A stretch of DNA of 64,000 nucleotides, taken from contig NZ_CDCE01000020.1 in the NCBI RefSeq assembly GCF_000819805.1, positions 76,726 through 140,725 on the forward strand, in the 5' to 3' direction. The notes under the pieces are model-generated. The model worked only from the letters and a program-made list of their open reading frames with translations. It searched no databases and had not been told where the DNA came from. How positions within the stretch are numbered: position 1 is the stretch's first letter; every line of letters starts with the position of its first letter. The stretch is from Aeromonas diversa CDC 2478-85 (lineage in GTDB: Bacteria; Pseudomonadota; Gammaproteobacteria; Enterobacterales; Aeromonadaceae). Made by a program: the position numbers and the translations under genes. Below are positions 54,703 to 63,360 of this stretch, piece by piece.

Positions 54703-55488
54703 ATGCACGCAGCACTCTGGGTGAGCAAGACGGGTCTCTCGGCGCAAGACGCCAAGATGGCCACCATATCCAACAACCTGGCCAACGTCAACACGGTCGG
54801 CTTCAAGCGCGACCGGGTGGCCTTCGAAGATCTCTTCTATCAGGTCCAGCGTCAGCCGGGCTCCCAGCAAGACCAGCAGAATCTGACCCCGACCGGCATC
54901 CAGATGGGTAACGGTGTGCGGGTGGTGGGGACCCAGAAGGTCTTCACTCCGGGCAACTTCCAGAACACAGGGCAAGAGCTCGACATCGCCATCGTGGGCG
55001 GTGGTTTCTTCGGAGTAACCATGCCGGATGGCGAGACCGCCTATACCCGTAACGGTCAGTGGCACCGCAACGGCGAGGGACAACTGGTGAACTCCGACGG
55101 CCTGCCCATGGTGCCGCAGATCGAGATCCCCGAGAATGCGACCCGCATTGCCATCGGTGCCGACGGTACCGTCAGCGCCACCGTGCCGGGGCAGCAGGAC
55201 AACGTAGAGCTGGGGCGCATGACCCTGACCAACTTCTCCAATCCGTCTGGTCTTGAGGCCCTGGGAGGTAACCTCTATCGCGCCACCGGCGCCTCCGGCG
55301 AGCCCATCGAAGGGGTACCGGGCGAGGATGGTCTGGGGGCGGTGAAGCAGTACACCCTGGAGGCTTCCAACGTCAACGTGGTGGAGGAGATGGTCGACAT
55401 GATCACCACCCAGCGCGCCTATGAGATGAACGCCAAGGTGGTCTCCTCCGCCGATCAGATGCTCAAGTTTATTACCCAGGCCATATGA
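54703..55488 (+). CDS. flgG: Lateral flagellar distal rod protein FlgG
   Basis: Distal rod protein, 261 aa. It starts with MHAALWVSKTGLSAQD and the axial motif NNLANVNTVGFKRDRVAFED, and ends in MVDMITTQRAYEMNAKVVSS. AAGGAT precedes the ATG at a rather long spacing. Its stop overlaps flgH. Confidence 0.95.
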   Translation: MHAALWVSKTGLSAQDAKMATISNNLANVNTVGFKRDRVAFEDLFYQVQRQPGSQQDQQNLTPTGIQMGNGVRVVGTQKVFTPGNFQNTGQELDIAIVGGGFFGVTMPDGETAYTRNGQWHRNGEGQLVNSDGLPMVPQIEIPENATRIAIGADGTVSATVPGQQDNVELGRMTLTNFSNPSGLEALGGNLYRATGASGEPIEGVPGEDGLGAVKQYTLEASNVNVVEEMVDMITTQRAYEMNAKVVSSADQMLKFITQAI

Positions 55489-56165
55489 TGAAGCGGCTCC
55501 ATGCACTGCTCGCCAGCGGCCTGCTCGCCCTGCTGCTGGCCGGTTGCGCCACCTATGAGTTGACGCCGCCGGAGCCGGGTGATCAGGATTGGGCACCCGC
55601 CAGACCCAAGTTGCCTCCCCAGCCCGAGGGGGAGGATGGCAGCCTGTTTCAGGGGAACACCATGATGACCCTGTTTCAGGACCGGCGTGCCTATCGGGTC
55701 GGCGACATCCTGACTGTGATGCTCGATGAACGTACCCAGTCGAGCAAGAAGGCCAACACCACCACCAACAAGAACAGCAGCATGAACATGCCGGTGCCCA
55801 CCTTCGGTAACAAGGTGCTCAAGGATATCAGTGCTCAATACTCGGCGGAGCGGGACTTCGACGGTGCGGCCACCTCGAGTCAGCAGAACACCCTCTCCGG
55901 TGCCATTACCGTGACCGTGGCCGAGGTGATGTCCAACGGTATCCTGGCTATTCGGGGCGAGAAGTGGATCCGCCTCAACCAGGGGGATGAGTATGTGCGC
56001 CTCGGTGGCATGGTGCGGGTGGAGGATATCGATCAGGGTAACCGCATCTCCTCCCAGCGCATCGCCGATGCCCGCATCACCTATGCCGGTCGTGGCGCCC
56101 TGGCCGATGCGAACCAGATGGGCTGGCTCAATCGCTTCTTCAACTCCACCTTCTCCCCCCTGTGA
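55485..56165 (+). CDS. flgH: Lateral flagellar L-ring lipoprotein FlgH
   Basis: Outer-membrane L-ring protein. The signal peptide ends in a lipobox (LLLAGCAT). It is 226 aa with the family block [18 protein letters not shown] and [16 protein letters not shown]. Two adjacent ATGs (55485, 55488) are possible starts; the first overlaps the flgG stop. Confidence 0.94.
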   Translation: MMKRLHALLASGLLALLLAGCATYELTPPEPGDQDWAPARPKLPPQPEGEDGSLFQGNTMMTLFQDRRAYRVGDILTVMLDERTQSSKKANTTTNKNSSMNMPVPTFGNKVLKDISAQYSAERDFDGAATSSQQNTLSGAITVTVAEVMSNGILAIRGEKWIRLNQGDEYVRLGGMVRVEDIDQGNRISSQRIADARITYAGRGALADANQMGWLNRFFNSTFSPL

Positions 56166-56173
56166 GGATCTCG

Positions 56174-57274
56174 ATGCGTAACTGGCTTCTCCTCCCCTTC
56201 CTGTTGCTGCCACTGCTGGCGACGGCCGCTGTGCGCACCCGTCCCCTGCTCGACATTGCCGATGTGCAGGGCATTCGGGCCAACCAGCTGGTGGGCTACG
56301 GTCTGGTGGTGGGCCTCTCCGGCACCGGGGATCGCAGCCAGGTGAAGTTCACCGGGCAGTCCATGGCCAACATGCTCAAGCAATTTGGGGTTCAGCTACC
56401 CGAGGATCTCGATCCCAAGCTCAAGAACGTGGCGGCGGTCTCGGTACAGGCGACCCTGTCGGCCCTCTCGGGCAAGGGGCAGACGGTGGACGTCACCGTC
56501 ACCTCCATCGGCGACGCCAAGAGCCTGCGTGGCGGCTCCCTGCTGCTGACGCCCCTGCGCGGCATCGACGGCGAGGTCTATGCGGTGGCCCAGGGCAATC
56601 TGGTGGTCGGCGGGGTCAAGGCCGAGGGACAGTCTGGCTCTTCGGTCACCATCAACGTGCCGACCGCCGGCATCATTCCCAACGGGGCCATCATAGAGCG
56701 GGAGGCGCCGACCAATTTTGCCAGCCGCCCCGAGGTGATCCTCAATCTGCATCAGCCCAACTTCAAGACGGCACGCAACGTGGAGCGGGCGGTCAACCGT
56801 CAGCTGGGGCCTGTGGCGCGCGCCGTCAGCGCCGGCCGCATCGAGTTGCAGGCACCCAGAGACGAGAGCCAGCGCATCGGCTTCATGGCGCTGCTCGAGG
56901 ATATCCAGGTCGACATGGGACGCGAGCGTCCCCGCGTGGTCTTTAACAGCCGCACCGGCACAGTGGTGATGGGTAGCGAGGTGAAGGTACACAAGGCGGC
57001 GGTGAGCCACGGCAACCTGACGGTGACCATCTCCGAGAGCCAGAACGTGAGCCAGCCCAACGCCTTCTCCAACGGTCAGACCACCACCACGCCGAACTCC
57101 AAGGTGCAGGTAGACCGGGAGCGCAATAACATGTTTGTCTGGCCCGAGGGCACGTCGCTTGAGGTGATCGTGAAGGCCATTAACTCACTGGGGGCGACCC
57201 CGGACGATATCATGGCCATCTTGCAGGCGCTCGACGAGGCGGGAGCTCTGGATGGTGAACTGGTGGTGATCTGA
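56174..57274 (+). CDS. flgI: Lateral flagellar P-ring protein FlgI
   Basis: Periplasmic P-ring protein, exported by a signal peptide ([15 protein letters not shown]). Typical blocks are [20 protein letters not shown] and [19 protein letters not shown] chose the ATG at 56174 (366 aa) with GAGG at a 7-nt spacing; a GTG at 56162 overlapping the flgH stop is the alternative. Its stop shares one base with the flgJ start. Confidence 0.94.
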   Translation: MRNWLLLPFLLLPLLATAAVRTRPLLDIADVQGIRANQLVGYGLVVGLSGTGDRSQVKFTGQSMANMLKQFGVQLPEDLDPKLKNVAAVSVQATLSALSGKGQTVDVTVTSIGDAKSLRGGSLLLTPLRGIDGEVYAVAQGNLVVGGVKAEGQSGSSVTINVPTAGIIPNGAIIEREAPTNFASRPEVILNLHQPNFKTARNVERAVNRQLGPVARAVSAGRIELQAPRDESQRIGFMALLEDIQVDMGRERPRVVFNSRTGTVVMGSEVKVHKAAVSHGNLTVTISESQNVSQPNAFSNGQTTTTPNSKVQVDRERNNMFVWPEGTSLEVIVKAINSLGATPDDIMAILQALDEAGALDGELVVI

Positions 57275-57675
57275 TGACACGAATTACAGGGAGCGAACCC
57301 GGTTTCTATCAGGACCTAGGAGAGCTGCAGAAGATCAAGAGCAATCCGGACCAGCGGGCCGCCCTCGAGGCGGCCGCCGGTCAGTTCGAGGTAACCTTTC
57401 TGCAGACGGTGCTCAAGCATATGCGGGCAGCCAGCGATGCCCTGCAGGACGAGGATGAGAAGCTCATCAAGGGCAACGAGCTCTATCGGGACATGTACGA
57501 CAGCCAGCTGGCCATGGGGCTGGTCAAGGGCGGCGGCATAGGCCTCACCCGTCAGATGGTGGCCCAGCTCGAGCCGCCGTTAAAGAATCCGGCCACAGCG
57601 GTCGCTTCTGGATCGGAGAATCTGGCGGCGTTTACCCAGCCGCTCCACTTCAAGCAGACGAGGAAAGCTGACTGA
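57274..57675 (+). CDS. flgJ: Single-domain FlgJ rod-cap protein
   Basis: Scaffold for rod assembly, 133 aa. Only the N-terminal FlgJ domain is present (AAGQFEVTFLQTVLKHMRAAS, YDSQLAMGLVKGGGIGLTRQ). The muramidase domain of enterobacterial FlgJ (about 313 aa in total) is missing, and there is no frameshift or remnant downstream, because flgK begins at once. Peptidoglycan would need to be opened by another enzyme. Confidence 0.92.
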   Translation: MTRITGSEPGFYQDLGELQKIKSNPDQRAALEAAAGQFEVTFLQTVLKHMRAASDALQDEDEKLIKGNELYRDMYDSQLAMGLVKGGGIGLTRQMVAQLEPPLKNPATAVASGSENLAAFTQPLHFKQTRKAD

Positions 57676-58994
57676 TGTCACTGCTCCATATTGGTTTCTC
57701 CGGACTGAACGCGGCCCAGATCGCGCTCAATGTCAGTGCCCAGAACGTGGCCAACGTGAACACTCCTGGCTACAGCAGGCAGGAGGCCATGATGGGCAGC
57801 GTCGGCGGCTTCGGCCGTCTCGACAGCGGCGCCGGTGTCGAAGTGACCGGGGTGCGGCGCATCACCGACGACTATCTGGTCGGCCAGCAGTGGCGTTCGG
57901 GCTCGGCCTTCGGCCGGGCCAACGCTTACCATCAGTACATCAACACTACAGAGCAGATCCTCGGCAGCGAGTCGATGAATATCAGCCTGGGGCTCGACAG
58001 CTTCTTCGCCTCCCTCAATGCGGCGCTTGATGCCCCCAAGGAGAGTGCCCAGCGTGAGCAGGTCGTCTCCTCGGCCACGGCGCTGGCTAATCGCTTCAAT
58101 CAGCTCAATCGCAACCTGCTGGGCCAGGAGAAGCAGATCGCCGACCAGCTCGGCACCTCAGTGACCCAGACCAACAGCTATCTGAGCCGGGTGGCGGCCC
58201 TCAACAAGGAGATCGGTGAGCTGGCGGCCAAGGGGGGCAACACGGCGCTGCTGGAAGACAGCCGGGATCAGGTGATCCGCGAGCTCTCCGGCCTGGTCGA
58301 GATCCGGGTCACCCGTCAATCCAACGGGGACTATGACCTGAGTCTGCCCAAGGGGCAGCCTCTGGTGCTGGGTGGCAGCAGCAGCACGTTCAGCCTCTCG
58401 GGTGAGAAGCTCAGCCTGAGCTTTGGCCCCCAGACCTTCGAGGTGCCCAGCCTGGATGGGGGCAGCATGGCCGGCGTGATCGATTATCGCGACAACGTGC
58501 TGCGAACCACCCGTACCAAGCTCGGTGAGATAGCCGGCAAGCTGGCCGATGAATTCAATGCCAAGCAGGATATTGGTTTGGACCTTTCGGGAGCCAAGGG
58601 GGCACCTATGTTTACCTACGATGCCGTCGACCCGGCGGGTACCCTGCGTGTTGCCGATGGCTTCAAGGGTGAGCAGCTGGCCTTCGCCAAGACGGGCGGT
58701 GGCCCCGGTGACAACCGCAACCTGCATGAGATGCTGACTATCAAGGACGATCAGTACGACGCCTACAGCGCCCTGCTCGGTCGCCTGGCGGTGCACAGTG
58801 GCCAGGCCAAGGCCGATGCCGACTCCCAGCGCAAGCTCGACAAGGAGTTGACCGCCAAGGTGAGCAGCGTCAGCGGCGTCAACTCGGACGAAGAGGGGAT
58901 GAAGGTGATGGCCTTTACCAAGGCGTATCAGGCAAACGCCAAGGTGATCAGCACGGCCGATCAACTCTTCGACGCCCTGCTGATGATGTTTTAA
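57675..58994 (+). CDS. flgK: Lateral hook-filament junction protein FlgK (HAP1)
   Basis: First hook-associated protein, 439 aa. The axial N-terminal motif (NVSAQNVANVNTPGYSRQEA) and the C-terminal helix (VMAFTKAYQANAKVISTADQ) are present. It is shorter than enterobacterial FlgK (about 550 aa) through a smaller central domain. The start shares one base with the flgJ stop. Confidence 0.93.
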   Translation: MSLLHIGFSGLNAAQIALNVSAQNVANVNTPGYSRQEAMMGSVGGFGRLDSGAGVEVTGVRRITDDYLVGQQWRSGSAFGRANAYHQYINTTEQILGSESMNISLGLDSFFASLNAALDAPKESAQREQVVSSATALANRFNQLNRNLLGQEKQIADQLGTSVTQTNSYLSRVAALNKEIGELAAKGGNTALLEDSRDQVIRELSGLVEIRVTRQSNGDYDLSLPKGQPLVLGGSSSTFSLSGEKLSLSFGPQTFEVPSLDGGSMAGVIDYRDNVLRTTRTKLGEIAGKLADEFNAKQDIGLDLSGAKGAPMFTYDAVDPAGTLRVADGFKGEQLAFAKTGGGPGDNRNLHEMLTIKDDQYDAYSALLGRLAVHSGQAKADADSQRKLDKELTAKVSSVSGVNSDEEGMKVMAFTKAYQANAKVISTADQLFDALLMMF

Positions 58995-59003
58995 GGAGTT
59001 CCG

Positions 59004-59906
59004 ATGAGAGTCAGTTCCAATCAGATCCAGATCAACATGCTGGACAACCTGCAACAGGGATTTCGTGAATATGGTCGGCTCGATCGCCAGATAGCGACCG
59101 GCAAGCGAATTCTGCAGCCCTCCGATGATCCCATCGGCAGCGTGCGCCTGTTGGGCCTGCAGAAGGAGCAGGCCTCCATGGAGCAGTATCAGAAGAATAT
59201 CTTCAACGCCAAGACCCAGCTCTCCCAGGCCGAGGTGCAGCTCGACAGCATGACCAACCTGCTGATGCGCGCACGCGATCTAACCGAGTTGGCTGCGACT
59301 GGTAGCCTGACCTATGAGGATCGGCAAGGGGTGGCGCAGGAGCTGGCGAGCCTGCGCGACGGTCTGTTGGACTTTGCCAATGCCCGCAACGAGGCGGGCT
59401 CCAGCTTGTTTGCCGGCAGCCAGGTGGATAAAAAGACCCTGGTCAAGGATGCCGCCACCGGCAGCTATCTCTATCAGGGAGATTCCCTGGCGCGCGAGGT
59501 GGCGGTCGGCAAGGGGGTGATGGTGACGGTCAACGAGACGGCGGATCGCCTCTTCACCGCGCACGGTGACTATTTCAAGCAGCTCGATGACTTTATCAAG
59601 GTGCTGGAGACAGAGACCGGCAGCGTGAACGCCCAGGCTGGTGCCATGCTGGATCGCAGCAAGGTACTTCAGGACGATATCGGGGCCATGCAGGGGCGGA
59701 TCGGCGCCCGAGTCAATCTGCTGGATCAAGTGGATTCCGCGCATACCGAGATGAAGACCTATAGCAAGGAAGTGAGCAACCAGATAGCATCGCTGGATTA
59801 TGCCGAGGCGGCGACCCAACAGTCCCATGTGCTGATGGCCCTGCAGGTACAGCAGCAGGCCTTCGCCAAGATAAACAGCCTCAGCCTGTTCAACTACATC
59901 CCCTGA
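59004..59906 (+). CDS. flgL: Lateral hook-filament junction protein FlgL (HAP3)
   Basis: Second junction protein, 300 aa, flagellin-like at its N terminus (MRVSSNQIQINMLDNLQQGF, TGKRILQPSDDPIGSVRL) and its C terminus. It lies 9 nt after flgK. AAGGAG precedes the ATG. Confidence 0.93.
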   Translation: MRVSSNQIQINMLDNLQQGFREYGRLDRQIATGKRILQPSDDPIGSVRLLGLQKEQASMEQYQKNIFNAKTQLSQAEVQLDSMTNLLMRARDLTELAATGSLTYEDRQGVAQELASLRDGLLDFANARNEAGSSLFAGSQVDKKTLVKDAATGSYLYQGDSLAREVAVGKGVMVTVNETADRLFTAHGDYFKQLDDFIKVLETETGSVNAQAGAMLDRSKVLQDDIGAMQGRIGARVNLLDQVDSAHTEMKTYSKEVSNQIASLDYAEAATQQSHVLMALQVQQQAFAKINSLSLFNYIP

Positions 59907-59916
59907 GACCCGATTC

Positions 59917-60915
59917 ATGTTGATCTCTCCAACCCGACAGAGTGGCATCACCGAGTCCTCCCGCCTGCACCCGAGCCAGGAGGGCGTGCTCTCTTCGCGC
60001 AAGAGCGCGCGCCAAGGGCGTGCGGAAGGACGAATCGATGCGAGCCGGCTGGAGCGTTGGAGTCTGATGGGGCGCACCCAGATGAGTGTCGCCCGGGCCC
60101 AGGACAGCGAGAAGGCGCTCGGTCAGACCTGGAACGAGCTCAAGCGCCTCGAGCGCCAGCTCGCCCAGGGGAAGGGAGAGCAACAGGAACTGCAACACCG
60201 GCTGCAGCGGCTGGAGAGCAAGCTGCAAAGCGGCGGCATGCTGACCCCGGAGCTCAAGCCCAAGATGCTGCAACCGGCCTCCACCCGCCAGGTGCGCTAT
60301 GGTACCGAGCCTCTCGATCTGCTCTCGGCCAAGCCGACCGCCGAGCGGCTGCGTTTCTCCTTCCCCCTGAGCGGCGGCGTGGCCGAGGTGCATATCCCGG
60401 CCGGTGCGCAAGGAGAGGCGGTGGTGAAACGGCTCGATCAGGCGCTCAAACACGAGCAGATCCGGGCGCGCATGAGCGGCAAGGGGAGCCTGGAGCTAAG
60501 CATTCCCGAGCCACTGCGGCGCAAGCTCGATGAGCCCGTGCTGGTGACGGGAGAAGGGGTGCGGGTGCCGGCGGGCAACCCGATCCCGCTGCGCTTCAAG
60601 GCGGCCAAGGGCGAGCTGGGTGAGCTGCAAGAGGGGCTTGGCAAGGGCGACATCGCCCAGGAGCAGAACCGAATCAAGCGCTTGCTGAGCGAGATTGAGC
60701 AGTCGATGCGCGAGCTCAAGCAGTATCGGCAGCGGATGGTGGCCCAGTTGGGTCAGGTGCGTGCCAAGGCCCAGGGGTTGAACGAGCGTGAGCTCGAGAG
60801 CCTGCAGCAGGAGCTGACCGGGGCGCTGCGCCAGGGGGGCTTCGCCGGCACCATGTCGGGGCTGCTGGCTCAGGCCAATGTGTCGCGGCAGACGGTGGTG
60901 GCGCTGCTCACCTGA
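59917..60915 (+). CDS. Uncharacterised coiled-coil protein downstream of flgL
   Basis: A 332-residue soluble protein with no signal peptide or membrane segment and no family I recognise. An N-terminal basic region (about residues 15-45) leads into a coiled coil (residues 65-110, LKRLERQLAQGKGEQQ). A small beta-rich region (about 145-225, RFSFPLSGGVAEVHIPAG) faintly recalls the flagellin/hook 'IN' motif. A second coiled coil follows (about 245-300). It starts 10 nt after flgL in the same direction, so it belongs to the flgB operon. A role in filament assembly, capping, or as a chaperone is possible but unproven. Confidence 0.75.
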   Translation: MLISPTRQSGITESSRLHPSQEGVLSSRKSARQGRAEGRIDASRLERWSLMGRTQMSVARAQDSEKALGQTWNELKRLERQLAQGKGEQQELQHRLQRLESKLQSGGMLTPELKPKMLQPASTRQVRYGTEPLDLLSAKPTAERLRFSFPLSGGVAEVHIPAGAQGEAVVKRLDQALKHEQIRARMSGKGSLELSIPEPLRRKLDEPVLVTGEGVRVPAGNPIPLRFKAAKGELGELQEGLGKGDIAQEQNRIKRLLSEIEQSMRELKQYRQRMVAQLGQVRAKAQGLNERELESLQQELTGALRQGGFAGTMSGLLAQANVSRQTVVALLT

Positions 60916-60940
60916 CCGTCCACGTTGGCCGATATTTAAT

Positions 60941-60964
60941 GCGGGCCTCCTTCGGGAGGCCCGC
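60941..60964. terminator. Terminator between the flgL-linked gene and fliB
   Basis: GCGGGCCTCC / GGAGGCCCGC stem with a TTCG tetraloop, between convergent genes. There is no T tract on the plus strand, but on the minus strand the stem is followed by ATTAAATAT. Confidence 0.6.
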
Positions 60965-60969
60965 TGCGT

Positions 60970-62142
60970 TCAGGCGATGCCGAGCAGGGCATAGAGGGTG
61001 ATGTCGCTGCCAAACCCGGTCTCGATCAGCTGCTCGCAGATCTGCTGCTCGAAGGCCAGATTGTGTTGACGGCGGGCGTGGTAGCTATAGACCAGGCTGA
61101 CCACCTTCTCTTCGGTCAGTTCACCCCGGTGCGCCAGCAGGCAGAAGTAGCTACGCAGCAGGAAGAGGTCGGCGACCAGCAGGCGATAGGCATTCACCAT
61201 CACCCCATCGGCGCGGTAGGGGAAGTTGAAGTGGTAGAGCTGGTAGAGCAGATAGTTGTCCAGCAGATAGGGGCGCTCGGCCAGGAAGGGGGCGACCTGC
61301 GCTTGCCAGACTCGCGGGAAGAAGGCCATCTTCTCCTCGTCGTACTCCCCATCGAGCAGGGCATAGAGGGTCTCGAGACACTCCCCTATGATGACGGTGC
61401 CGCGGCCGCTGCGTTCGTTGGATTGCAGCAGCAGCTGGGTCAGGGTGCGCAGGGCCCACCACTTTACCCTGGGCATGGCCGGGATAGTGGCATACATGGC
61501 CTGCAGCTGGCCGCTGCCTGCCAGGGCGACCAACTCATCGAGAAACTGCTCGTAAGACGACCTTCCCTCATCGTGATACACCAGCATGCCCATGATCCAT
61601 AGCCGCTGCTCCAGCGGCAGCTCGTGGGTCAAGGCTATCTGATAGCTGAGCTGATTGAGGCGCAAGGCCTGCTCGGGAACCGAATGGTGCAAGGGGAGGG
61701 TCGGCTGATCCTGGGTGTCGATCAGCATGGCCTCAGGGTCGAGCAGGAGCAGGCGGCTGGCCTGGGGGCAGGAGAGGGTGAGGCTCTCCTTGTGCTGATA
61801 GGGGAAGGTCACTGTGTAGCGCGGATAGCTGCTGCAGGTCTCGCTCAGTGCCTGCTCGCCGAGGCGGCTGTGAATGGTGCAGAGCCGCTCGCTGTCGAGA
61901 AAGGGGCAGACCCCCTGGCTGTCGAGGCGCACCCGCCCCCAGTCGTGATCGCTCTTCTTGACCTTCTCTAGCGATCCCCGTGCCGTGGCCCGGATCCGTT
62001 CGTCATCGCTGAACCAGTAGAGTCGGAAGGTGGCCTTGTCGATCTGCACGGTCCAGCCCTGGCAGCAGTGCTCTTCACAGGACGGGCCTATGCACTGAAA
62101 GGCGCTGCGAAAGCGAGGGATAAATTGTGTGATAACGGGCAT
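60970..62142 (-). CDS. fliB: FliB-type flagellin lysine N-methylase
   Basis: Methylates lysine side chains of flagellin in Salmonella. A cysteine-rich N-terminal block (FQCIGPSCEEHCCQGW; Cys at about 17, 22, 26 and 27), then CPFLDSERLCTIH and CSSYPR, matches the FliB family; the cysteines probably bind an iron-sulphur cluster. From the ATG at 62142 (AGGAG at 6-nt spacing) it is 390 aa; an upstream extension to 62259 is not family-like. It lies between the flgL operon and lafA1 on the opposite strand, divergent from lafA1, where A. hydrophila AH-3 carries maf-5. The substrate is presumably LafA. Confidence 0.88.
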   Translation of the reverse strand: MPVITQFIPRFRSAFQCIGPSCEEHCCQGWTVQIDKATFRLYWFSDDERIRATARGSLEKVKKSDHDWGRVRLDSQGVCPFLDSERLCTIHSRLGEQALSETCSSYPRYTVTFPYQHKESLTLSCPQASRLLLLDPEAMLIDTQDQPTLPLHHSVPEQALRLNQLSYQIALTHELPLEQRLWIMGMLVYHDEGRSSYEQFLDELVALAGSGQLQAMYATIPAMPRVKWWALRTLTQLLLQSNERSGRGTVIIGECLETLYALLDGEYDEEKMAFFPRVWQAQVAPFLAERPYLLDNYLLYQLYHFNFPYRADGVMVNAYRLLVADLFLLRSYFCLLAHRGELTEEKVVSLVYSYHARRQHNLAFEQQICEQLIETGFGSDITLYALLGIA

Positions 62143-62204
62143 GACTTGCTCCTGAGGAGTGCTTGGGGTTGAGCTTGCACTAAGTGCGCCACGAGAAAAA
62201 GGGT

Positions 62205-62253
62205 GCTCAAGTTTTTTTGTCATGTGGTCGCGTTTCTGCAGCGAAACTTGAGC
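62205..62253. repeat. Inverted repeat in the fliB-lafA1 divergent promoter region
   Basis: GCTCAAGTTT (62205-62214) and AAACTTGAGC (62244-62253) are perfect 10-bp inverted copies. The first copy is the -35 element of the lafA1 promoter motif; the second gives the same CTCAAGTTT box facing fliB, but there the -10 spacing is followed by GCGAC instead of GTCGC. Confidence 0.6.
62206..62234 (+). promoter_or_regulatory. Lateral sigma-28 (LafS-type) promoter of lafA1
   Basis: CTCAAGTTT at 62206 and GTCGCGTT at 62227-62234, with 21 nt between first bases. The same layout precedes lafA2 and flgM. Confidence 0.7.
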
Positions 62254-62290
62254 CGTCACGCGGCCTTCTGAATCATGCCGAGGAGCATTT

Positions 62291-63181
62291 ATGGGATTGT
62301 CTATTCACACTAACTACGCATCCCTGGTCACCCAGAACCAGCTGAATTCCACCAACAAGCTGCTGAACACCGCCATGCAGCGCCTGGGTACCGGCATGCG
62401 CATCAATTCCGCCGCCGACGACGCGGCAGGTCTGCAGATGGCCACCCGCCTGCAAGCCCAGTCCAATGGTCAGAAAGTTGGCATGCGTAATGCACAAGAC
62501 GCCATCTCCATGATGCAGACCGCTGAGGGTGCCATGGACGAGATGACCAACATCGTTCAGCGGATTAAAGACCTGGCCACCCAGGGTGCCAATGGTACCG
62601 CAACTGAAGAAGATCGCGTTGCCATGGGTTCCGAGATGAAGTCACTCACCGAAGAGCTGGATAATATCACCAAAAATACCACCTTCGGTGGAGCCAAACT
62701 GCTCGACGCCACAGGTGGCAAGTTCGCTGCAGCCATTACCTACCAGATCGGCGGCACCGAGAATGAGAAGCTCACCGTCAATGTTTCAACAGATCTGAAG
62801 AAAGTAACCGACGCCATCAATAACATGAAGACCGCAGCCGGTGGCGCTACCGTTACTTCCGGTCTCTCGGATTTTGACGATAAGACCAAGGTGACGGCTG
62901 CTAATTTTGCTCAGCAGATCACCAACATGGATACCCTGTTGGGGGCACTGGGAACCGTGCGTTCTTCCTTCGGCGCCAACATCAATCGCCTGGATCATAC
63001 GGTGAACAACCTCTCCAACATGAAAGAGAACACCGATATGGCCAAGGGGCGCATCATGGATGCCGACTTCGCGGCCGAGAGCACCAACATGACCAAGAAC
63101 CAGATGCTGATGCAGGCGGGCATGTCCGTGCTCTCCAACTCGAACCAGATGACCGGCATGGTCACCTCGTTGCTGCGTTAA
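62291..63181 (+). CDS. lafA1: Lateral flagellin LafA1
   Basis: Filament subunit of the lateral flagella, 296 aa. The N-terminal D0/D1 ([40 protein letters not shown]) and C-terminal ([20 protein letters not shown]) ends are conserved, with a short variable centre. GAGGAG precedes the ATG. The N-terminal 90 or so residues are almost identical to those of lafA2. It has its own promoter and terminator, so it is probably monocistronic. Confidence 0.95.
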   Translation: MGLSIHTNYASLVTQNQLNSTNKLLNTAMQRLGTGMRINSAADDAAGLQMATRLQAQSNGQKVGMRNAQDAISMMQTAEGAMDEMTNIVQRIKDLATQGANGTATEEDRVAMGSEMKSLTEELDNITKNTTFGGAKLLDATGGKFAAAITYQIGGTENEKLTVNVSTDLKKVTDAINNMKTAAGGATVTSGLSDFDDKTKVTAANFAQQITNMDTLLGALGTVRSSFGANINRLDHTVNNLSNMKENTDMAKGRIMDADFAAESTNMTKNQMLMQAGMSVLSNSNQMTGMVTSLLR

Positions 63182-63200
63182 GTGATCGGCAGATACAGTT

Positions 63201-63226
63201 AAAGGGGGCATTAGCCCCCTTTCTCA
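63201..63226 (+). terminator. Terminator of lafA1
   Basis: AAAGGGGGC-ATTA-GCCCCCTTT stem followed by TCTCAT, 19 nt after the lafA1 stop. Confidence 0.82.
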
Positions 63227-63279
63227 TTAAACGTGAACGGGCTTCGTGGTAAAAAACGTTCATTTCCGTACAGATGGCG

Positions 63280-63308
63280 CTCAATTTTTTTCCTGTCTCA
63301 GTCGCTTT
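63280..63308 (+). promoter_or_regulatory. Lateral sigma-28 (LafS-type) promoter of lafA2
   Basis: CTCAATTTT at 63280 and GTCGCTTT at 63301-63308, with 21 nt between first bases, as at lafA1 and flgM. Confidence 0.7.
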
Positions 63309-63360
63309 AAGACCCTGACGAGAACAATCTGGCCTTGGCCGAACTGATGAGGAATCGAAA

